Source: an uncultured Clostridium sp. (lineage in GTDB: Bacteria; Bacillota; Clostridia; Clostridiales; Clostridiaceae). From it: DNA of 64,000 nt. Location: contig CAKVEW010000011.1 of assembly GCA_934746015.1 (NCBI GenBank), forward strand, positions 1 to 64,000. Reading direction: 5' to 3'. This document shows, in pieces, positions 58,474-64,000 of the stretch (positions are counted from its first letter, which is position 1; every line of letters starts with the position of its first letter). The notes beneath the pieces were generated by a model. That model had not been told where the DNA came from. It did not search any database and was given only the letters and a program-made list of their open reading frames with translations. The position numbers and the translations under genes are program-made.

Positions 58474-59541
58474 ATGAGCAAGAAAAATGTTATTACATAT
58501 TTAGTTATTTTTAACTTGTTTACCATACTGATAATATTATTGAGTAATGTCTATATAATAAAAAAAATTATAAGTGTTATTTTTGCAGTTGTAATTATAC
58601 CAATAATATTTGGAGTATTTTTGTTTTATATACTAAAACCATTAAATAATTTATTTATAAAAAAGAATATGAATAGGGGAATGGCTGCAACCTTAACAAT
58701 ATTTATCTTCTTCTTTATAGGGGCAGGGATAATTAAATATTTTGGGGATTATTTTGTAGATCAACTTATAAGTGCTAAATCAATATTTCTAAAAATAATA
58801 GAGGGAAGAAGTAATACTGGAAATATAGGTAATGTGGTTAAAAAAAGCATTTTAAATATTGATTATTATGATAAGTTCTTAGGTGATATACAAAATTACA
58901 TAGTGATATTAGTTACAAATATAAGAAGACTTTTTAATAAAGGAATTCAATTGTTCTCTGATATATTATTGGTTATTTTAATAACTTTTTATTTACTTAA
59001 GGACGAAGAAAAGATAAAGATAGAATTAGTAAAATTATTTCCAAGGAAATATAAAGATAAAGCTCGAAGTATAGTAGAAGAGGGAGATGAAGTCCTATCA
59101 GCGTATATAATTGGTCAAGCAAAAGTTGCAGTATCATTAGCTACTATGATGTTTATTGGATATAAAGTTATAGGAATGATAAATCCATTACTTTTAGCAT
59201 CAGTAACCTTTATCTTAGCTTTCATACCCTTCATTGGATTCTTTATATCTTTAATACTTCCATATATAATTGCGATAGCTTTAGGATGGAATATGATTTT
59301 GAAATTATCAGTTTTAGTATTAGTAGCACAAACTCTTAAAGGGAGAATAGTAGTACCTTTAATTATGGGTAAAACTATGAAAATACATCCTATAACAGAT
59401 ATTTTTTTAGTTGTAGGAGCAGCCACTTTAATTGGTCCTATAGGAGCCTTTGTAATAGTACCAATTTATTCTTTAGCTAAGGTTATTTATAAGTACTTTA
59501 ATAAGGAATTAGATGAAAAAATAAAGGAATTTAAGGAATAG
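58474..59541 (+). CDS. AI-2E family transporter
   Basis: Protein of 355 residues with seven to eight membrane segments and the AI-2E-transport domain: IIFGVFLFYILKPLNNLFIKK near residue 50, GDEVLSAYIIGQAKVAVSLATMMFIGY near residue 205, and LIGPIGAFVIVPIYSLAKVI at the end. Members export small molecules or exchange Na+/H+; an AI-2 role is shown only for a few. RBS AAAGGAG. It lies 85 bases before proB. Confidence 0.88.
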   Translation: MSKKNVITYLVIFNLFTILIILLSNVYIIKKIISVIFAVVIIPIIFGVFLFYILKPLNNLFIKKNMNRGMAATLTIFIFFFIGAGIIKYFGDYFVDQLISAKSIFLKIIEGRSNTGNIGNVVKKSILNIDYYDKFLGDIQNYIVILVTNIRRLFNKGIQLFSDILLVILITFYLLKDEEKIKIELVKLFPRKYKDKARSIVEEGDEVLSAYIIGQAKVAVSLATMMFIGYKVIGMINPLLLASVTFILAFIPFIGFFISLILPYIIAIALGWNMILKLSVLVLVAQTLKGRIVVPLIMGKTMKIHPITDIFLVVGAATLIGPIGAFVIVPIYSLAKVIYKYFNKELDEKIKEFKE

Positions 59542-59626
59542 TAATTTTTATGTATATTTTATGTGGAAAAAATATTATAGAATATTTATAATTAAAACAA
59601 GAAAGAAATTCGGGGGAATAGTAGGA

Positions 59627-60436
59627 ATGAACAATAGAGAAAAGATAAAAGAAGCTAAAAGAATAGTAGTTAAAGTAGGAACTTCCACACTAACATATGA
59701 AAATGGAAACATAAATTTAACTAGAATAGAGAATTTAACAAGAATACTGTCAGATATTATGAATTCAGGAAAAGAAGTTATATTAGTCACTTCAGGAGCA
59801 ATCGGAGTTGGAGTATCTAAATTAAAACTTAAGGAGAAACCTAAAACTATAAGAGAAAAACAAGCTGTTGCAGCAGTTGGACAATGCGAACTTATGCATA
59901 TATATAGTAAGTTCTTTGCAGAGTATAGCCATACTGTAGGGCAAGTACTTTTAACTAGGGATGTAGTTGAAGATGATCATATTAGAGAAAATGTTTGTAA
60001 TACTTTTGAAACATTAATTGAAAATAAAATTATACCTGTTGTTAATGAAAATGATACAGTAGCTATAGATGAAATTGAAAATATAGTGAGATTCGGTGAT
60101 AATGATAATTTATCAGCTATAGTTTCTAAACTAGTCAATGCTGACTTATTGATTATATTATCTGATATAGATGGTTTTTATGATTCCGATCCTAGAAAAA
60201 ATACAGATTCAGAACTTATTAGAGAGATAATAGAAATAACTCCAGAACTTGAAGAGTGCTGTGGAGGGGCAGGAAGTAATTTAGGAACTGGTGGAATGAT
60301 AACTAAATTAACAGCAGCAAGAACAGCAACAGAAGCTGGAGTAGATATGGTTTTAGCAAATGGAGAAGATCCAAGAATAGTATTAAGTATATTAGATGGA
60401 GAAGAAATAGGAACATTATTTGTTTCTAATAAATAA
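59627..60436 (+). CDS. proB: glutamate 5-kinase
   Basis: Protein of 269 residues that phosphorylates glutamate, the first step of proline synthesis. It has [22 protein letters not shown] (residues 13-34), [58 protein letters not shown] and [27 protein letters not shown]. It stops after the kinase domain, with no C-terminal PUA domain, the short form found in clostridia and lactococci. I chose ATG 59627 rather than 59561 because the extra 22 residues are basic and unlike ProB. It is followed by proA with 13 bases between. Confidence 0.95.
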   Translation: MNNREKIKEAKRIVVKVGTSTLTYENGNINLTRIENLTRILSDIMNSGKEVILVTSGAIGVGVSKLKLKEKPKTIREKQAVAAVGQCELMHIYSKFFAEYSHTVGQVLLTRDVVEDDHIRENVCNTFETLIENKIIPVVNENDTVAIDEIENIVRFGDNDNLSAIVSKLVNADLLIILSDIDGFYDSDPRKNTDSELIREIIEITPELEECCGGAGSNLGTGGMITKLTAARTATEAGVDMVLANGEDPRIVLSILDGEEIGTLFVSNK

Positions 60437-60449
60437 GGGGGATGTTTTT

Positions 60450-61697
60450 ATGATATTAGATTTAAATGAATTAGGAAAGAATGCTAAGGAAGCTTCTTAT
60501 GATTTAGGCATAGCATCTACGACAGAAAAAAATAATGCATTAGAATTAATGGCAAAGGCTTTAATAGATAATACTGAAGAGATTATAAAAGAAAATGAGA
60601 AGGATTTAAAGATAGCAGTTGAAAAGGGAACTTCAAAGGCTATGCTAGATAGATTAGCTTTAAACGAAGATAGAATTAAAGATATGGCAAAAGGGTTGAC
60701 GGATCTTATAGCACTAGATGACCCAATTGGTGAAGTAATAGAAATGTGGAAAAGGCCTAATGGAATTCAAATTGGAAAGCAAAGAGTTCCAATAGGAGTA
60801 ATTGGAATAATATATGAAGCTAGACCAAATGTAACTTGTGATGCAGCAGGTCTTTGTTTAAAAACTGGGAATGCTGTAATTTTAAAGGGTGGAAGTGATG
60901 CTATAAATTCTAATAAGGCTATTGTAAAAGTACTAAGGGAAGCCTTAAAGAAATCTGATTTGCCTGAAGTTTCAATTCAATTAGTGGAGGATACTAGTAG
61001 AGAAACTGCAACTAAGATGATGAGACTTAATGAATATATAGATGTTTTAATTCCAAGAGGAGGAGCAGGCTTAATACAAGCTGTAGTTAAAAATGCTACT
61101 GTTCCTGTAATTGAAACAGGAGTTGGAAATTGCCATATTTACGTAGATGAAGTTTGTGATTTTGAAATGGCTAAAAATATAATAGTAAATGCAAAAACTT
61201 CAAGACCATCAGTATGTAATGCAGCAGAAAAAATGCTTATTAATGAAAAAATAGCAAAAGACTTTTTACCTATTATTGTACAAGCTTTAAGAGAAAAGGA
61301 TGTTGAAATAAGAGGGGATGAAAAAGTTAAGTCTATAATACCTGATGTTATATCTGCAACTGAAGAAGATTGGAGCAAAGAATACTTAGACTATATAATA
61401 GGAGCTAAAATAGTTAAAGATGTAAATGAAGCTATTACTCATATTAATAGATATGGTTCTGGCCATTCAGAAGCTATTGTAACTGATAGCTATAAAAATT
61501 CTCAAAAATTCTTAAATAAGGTTAATGCAGCAGCAGTTTATGTTAATGCATCTACAAGATTCACAGATGGAGGAGAATTTGGATTCGGAGCAGAAATAGG
61601 AATAAGTACACAAAAGCTTCATGCAAGAGGACCAATGGGGCTTAAAGAACTTACTACTATTAAATATATAATTTATGGAAATGGACAAATTAGATAA
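60450..61697 (+). CDS. proA: gamma-glutamyl phosphate reductase
   Basis: Protein of 415 residues, the normal ProA length. It uses NADPH to reduce glutamyl 5-phosphate to the semialdehyde. Motifs: [47 protein letters not shown], the active-site cysteine in [14 protein letters not shown] (about residue 254), and [45 protein letters not shown] lies 6 bases before ATG 60450. It forms an operon with proB. Confidence 0.96.
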   Translation: MILDLNELGKNAKEASYDLGIASTTEKNNALELMAKALIDNTEEIIKENEKDLKIAVEKGTSKAMLDRLALNEDRIKDMAKGLTDLIALDDPIGEVIEMWKRPNGIQIGKQRVPIGVIGIIYEARPNVTCDAAGLCLKTGNAVILKGGSDAINSNKAIVKVLREALKKSDLPEVSIQLVEDTSRETATKMMRLNEYIDVLIPRGGAGLIQAVVKNATVPVIETGVGNCHIYVDEVCDFEMAKNIIVNAKTSRPSVCNAAEKMLINEKIAKDFLPIIVQALREKDVEIRGDEKVKSIIPDVISATEEDWSKEYLDYIIGAKIVKDVNEAITHINRYGSGHSEAIVTDSYKNSQKFLNKVNAAAVYVNASTRFTDGGEFGFGAEIGISTQKLHARGPMGLKELTTIKYIIYGNGQIR

Positions 61698-61785
61698 ATT
61701 AGGAATGAAAAAATGAAAGAATTAAGGAAAAACTCTTATGGGAGTTTTGAAAATTAAGTTATAGATATATTTAAATTTACTAATT

Positions 61786-61828
61786 AAAGAGCTACAAGTT
61801 ATTTAATACATGTAGCTCTTTTGTTTTA
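61786..61828. terminator. bidirectional terminator between proA and the Nudix gene
   Basis: AAAGAGCTACA pairs with TGTAGCTCTTT; T-rich sequence follows on the plus strand. A smaller hairpin AAAACTC-TTAT-GGGAGTTTT lies at 61727-61746 just after proA. Confidence 0.82.
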
Positions 61829-62341
61829 AATTGTTCGCATTGAACCTCTATGTTTTCTAATATCAAATAAATTCTCAATAAACCAGTAGTCGATAAATTT
61901 ACCATCATTAACTAATTGTAATATTTCATCTTTACTTGCCCACTTAATTGATTTAACTTCTTCATATTGAAGTTTTAAATCTTTTATATCTATATCTCTT
62001 TCAATAATATAGTAATCATCAAAGCCATTATCAAAATTTATAGTGAAAAATGGGCGTTCATTTGATAAGTCGATTTTATATCCTATTTCCTCTAAAGTTT
62101 CTCTTTCAGCTGCTTCTGAACTTGTTTCATTAGTTAATGCACTTCCTCCAACTGTTAGATCCCACATATTTGGCCACCCATTTTTCCATGGTTGACGTTG
62201 CTGAATAAGCATTTCATTTTTTGAGTTGAAAATACAAACATGGACTACAAGATGATAATCACCATTATTAAAATTACTTCCTCTCTTCATTTGCCTACCA
62301 GTTAAGTTTCTATTTTTATCATAAATATCCCACAGTTCCAT
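61826..62341 (-). CDS. Nudix hydrolase, IPP-isomerase-like (YfcD type)
   Basis: Protein of 171 residues with a perfect Nudix box at residues 66-88 (GSALTNETSSEAAERETLEE then IGY). The N-terminal MELWDIYDKNRNLTGRQMKRG and the WPNMWDLTVGG segment are typical of the IDI-like branch, which includes many non-isomerase pyrophosphohydrolases. Substrate unknown. RBS TAGGAG. It is followed on the minus strand only by its terminator. Confidence 0.9.
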   Translation of the reverse strand: MELWDIYDKNRNLTGRQMKRGSNFNNGDYHLVVHVCIFNSKNEMLIQQRQPWKNGWPNMWDLTVGGSALTNETSSEAAERETLEEIGYKIDLSNERPFFTINFDNGFDDYYIIERDIDIKDLKLQYEEVKSIKWASKDEILQLVNDGKFIDYWFIENLFDIRKHRGSMRTI

Positions 62342-62389
62342 TATAATTCTCCTATAAAGTAATAGCTAAGAGGCAAGAAATTAAATGGA

Positions 62390-62475
62390 CGTATCTTTTA
62401 CTTCTTACCTCTAACTTTTTACTTATTATCTTTTACTTATTAACTCTTACTTATTAACCATTACTTCTTACTTAA
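62390..62475. repeat. low-complexity direct repeats (TTTTACTTATTA type)
   Basis: Between 62390 and 62475 a 14-base unit resembling TTTTACTTATTAAC is repeated about five times with variation (CTTCTTACC, CTTATTATC, CTTATTAAC, CTTATTAAC, CTTCTTAAC). It sits between the Nudix gene and a small gene. It is not a CRISPR: there are no spacers. Confidence 0.6.
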
Positions 62476-62723
62476 CCATGTAGTCCATTTTCTTGGCGTT
62501 CCATATTTTCTATAACTACATCGTAAATATCTCCAAGGGAAGAACAATACTCAAGAAGTTTCCATGGAGTATTAGTATGGAAATGAATCTTTATTAAATC
62601 TTCATCACCAACTGCTAATAAGCAATCACCTTCTATATTTTTAGTTATATATTCATTAATTGCATCTTCTGAAAGATCATGTCCTTCAATTAATAATTGA
62701 GTATCAAATTTATATTCAAGCAT
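62472..62723 (-). CDS. small protein matching the C-terminal tail of DAK/FakA-like proteins
   Basis: Protein of 83 residues. The segment EYKFDTQLLIEG...INEYITKNIEGDCLLAVGDEDLIKIHFHTNTPWKLLEYCSSLGDIYDVVIENMERQ matches the DegV-like/DAK1_2 piece of YloV/FakA proteins, which are normally about 550 residues long. Here it stands alone with a full AAAGGAG site and an ATG start, so it is not just the end of a broken gene. A fatty-acid-kinase partner or a sensor function is possible but not shown. Confidence 0.7.
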   Translation of the reverse strand: MLEYKFDTQLLIEGHDLSEDAINEYITKNIEGDCLLAVGDEDLIKIHFHTNTPWKLLEYCSSLGDIYDVVIENMERQENGLHG

Positions 62724-62873
62724 ATTTTATTCTCCTTTCAAAATACAGATTATATATCAATTAAATAATTAACTAATATGAATATTAAATTGTTATTATA
62801 GAGTATAGCATATTTTATGAAAAATTACAGTTTGGTTTTAATAGGGGGAATGATTTTATTCTAATTAAATGAT

Positions 62874-63362
62874 TTATAATTTTCCTTGTAATTCCTTAGT
62901 ACTTTTTATTCTAATCAATTTATCTTCATAAGAGGATAGTATGTTTTCATATTTACTTCTTTTATTTTCGAAACTTTTTGTCCATTGAAACATTTTTTTT
63001 AGCATATCAAAGGTAGGCTTATAGTTACATTTCTCTATCCCTAATTTTTGCTTAATGAATCGAGTAATTATTCTAATTTTTCTAATATACAATGGAGTAT
63101 CCAGGAAAATAATTTTATCTGCCATATCAAATAAACACTTTTGACTCTCTCTATAAGTTCCTTCAATTATCCAGTCTCCATTTTTATCGATATCTAGAAT
63201 TATATTTAGTTGTTCCAAGTCTGAGCGTTTATAGTTTTCCTTGCATTCATGGTCCCAAGCTATGCTATCTCCTTCATAACAAGGGATATTATATTGTAAA
63301 GATAATTCACGGGATAAAGTTGTTTTTCCGCTTGCAACTATACCAAAAATAAGTATTTTCAT
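62874..63362 (-). CDS. P-loop nucleotide kinase-like protein (FlaR/topology-modulation type)
   Basis: Protein of 162 residues. Walker A is GIVASGKTT (residues 7-15). The lid and base-binding areas are YEGDSIAWDHECKENYKRSDLEQL and GDWIIEGTYRESQKCLFDMADKIIFLDTPLYIRKIRIITRFIKQK. This matches small adenylate-kinase-like proteins annotated as topology modulation proteins; the real substrate is unknown. RBS GGAGG. The C-terminal 40 residues are basic and helical. Confidence 0.82.
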   Translation of the reverse strand: MKILIFGIVASGKTTLSRELSLQYNIPCYEGDSIAWDHECKENYKRSDLEQLNIILDIDKNGDWIIEGTYRESQKCLFDMADKIIFLDTPLYIRKIRIITRFIKQKLGIEKCNYKPTFDMLKKMFQWTKSFENKRSKYENILSSYEDKLIRIKSTKELQGKL

Positions 63363-63474
63363 ATATCCTCCAATTAAAGCTTGTTGCTATATAAATTTAT
63401 AGCCTTGCAAGTTATTTGTATAATTAAGGTGAATTATAACACATTATACTATTAAGAATATTAGAAATTAAAAT

Positions 63475-63508
63475 AAAAAGACTCAGCAAATAGTGCTGAG
63501 TTTTTTAC
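63475..63508. terminator. bidirectional terminator after the ABC-2 permease gene
   Basis: GACTCAGCA...TGCTGAGTT stem, with TTTTTT on the plus strand and CTTTTTATTT on the minus strand. It lies 35 bases past the permease stop on the minus strand. Confidence 0.85.
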
Positions 63509-63542
63509 TTTAAGTTAAGGAAATTCAGAAGTATGAAGAATT

Positions 63543-64000
63543 TTATGCTTTGTTTTTTAATTTATATGAGGATAGTCCTAATAGGATTAATGAGATTCCT
63601 AAAAGCAAAACTATAGTTGTAATTTCATTTCTTAAAGTTGCACCATAAAGTACATTACTATTAGAACTATTTATCCAAGTTGTTGGTATTATTTTTGAAA
63701 TATTCTTTAATACTGTTGGCATAATATCTCTTGGCCAGAAGCAACCACCAAGCATTGCGAAAGGAAGTATTACAAGAGTACTTATTGTTCCAGATACTCT
63801 TAAATCTTTTGAATGTGTAGTTATAAATACTCCAAGGGAAATTGTAAATACACCAAATATTAAGAATAATGTATAAAGACTTAATGGAGAATCTCCTAAA
63901 TTAAATTTAAATACATACTTAAAGGCTAAGAAATATAGTGTTATTTGTACAAAGGTAATTACTAAGAATGAAAGTAAGCTTTGGAATATATATTTATATC
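63543..64000 (-). CDS. ABC-2 type transporter permease, C-terminal part (runs off the window)
   Basis: The reading frame stays open from 63543 to the right edge, giving at least 152 residues: YKYIFQSLLSFLVITFVQIT, LYTLFLIFGVFTISLGVF, SGTISTLVILPFAMLGGCFWPRDIMP and a last membrane helix near IVLLLGISLILLGLSSYKL. The MLGGxFWP segment is characteristic of ABC-2 permeases of drug or lantibiotic exporters (YhgE/Pip or NatB-like group). The N-terminus and any ATPase partner lie beyond the window. Confidence 0.82.
   Translation of the reverse strand, partial: YKYIFQSLLSFLVITFVQITLYFLAFKYVFKFNLGDSPLSLYTLFLIFGVFTISLGVFITTHSKDLRVSGTISTLVILPFAMLGGCFWPRDIMPTVLKNISKIIPTTWINSSNSNVLYGATLRNEITTIVLLLGISLILLGLSSYKLKNKA

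Noticed and set aside
58474..59541. AI-2 quorum signalling system
   Set aside because: The family name alone is not evidence; no luxS or lsr genes are in the window.
62390..62475. Possible CRISPR-like array
   Set aside because: The units are contiguous, variable and without spacers; it is a simple low-complexity repeat and no cas genes are present.

Overview
The window is AT-rich DNA from a low-GC Firmicute, most probably a Clostridium sensu stricto species. The supporting signs are strong AGGAGG ribosome-binding sites, heavy use of AGA/TTA/ATA codons, genes such as proBA, a siderophore FecCD system and an enoate-reductase-type flavoenzyme, and the style of the hairpin terminators. I cannot name the species. 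No rRNA, tRNA or CRISPR array was seen.

The layout is a mosaic. An ordinary clostridial backbone (1-4000, 23278-26820, 36695-47976, 56927-64000) carries an ABC-F protein, a GntR/ABC operon, hemolysin III, a DUF1836/ABC-class-ATPase operon, a DUF305 protein, a YjjG nucleotidase, a Fur-boxed iron-siderophore transporter, a TetR regulator, an old-yellow-enzyme-type reductase, an ECF sigma/anti-sigma pair, a pentapeptide protein, a YjiH-family transporter, an AI-2E exporter, proBA, a Nudix hydrolase and part of an ABC-2 permease. Three sugar-use islands interrupt it. They use visibly more CGN arginine and fewer strictly AT-ending codons, and each lies beside decayed insertion sequences.

Island 1 (about 5990-22496) joins a lactose/cellobiose-type PTS (EIIC, EIIB, EIIA), a LicR-like PTS-controlled activator and a GH1 6-phospho-beta-glucosidase. 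It also carries a mannose-isomerase-like cupin, an FGGY kinase, a two-subunit transketolase, an iron alcohol dehydrogenase and an esterase. A second block holds a Gfo/Idh oxidoreductase, an NAD epimerase and a lactonase-type beta-propeller. The logic is import and phosphorylation of a beta-glucoside, cleavage to glucose 6-phosphate, then isomerase-kinase-transketolase processing of the released sugar. This resembles the known D-apiose pathway, but the substrate is inferred.

Island 2 (about 28121-36398) has an AraC regulator, two paralogous Gfo/Idh proteins lacking the usual EKP motif, and a complete mannose-family PTS (EIIA, EIIC, EIID, EIIB). Decayed IS4-type transposases are woven between these genes.

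Island 3 (about 48337-56639) has a DeoR repressor divergent from a compact operon: glucoside-type EIIBC, GH1 6-phospho-beta-glucosidase, two paralogous NTF2/SnoaL-fold proteins, an AHL-lactonase-like metallohydrolase, a free EIIA-Glc and an FrhB-like iron-sulfur flavoprotein. Two diverged copies of one hairpin-bearing repeat, in opposite orientation, bracket the island. This unusual set is the best candidate for an undescribed system. A reasonable guess is use of a phosphorylated glucoside together with chemistry on its aglycone.
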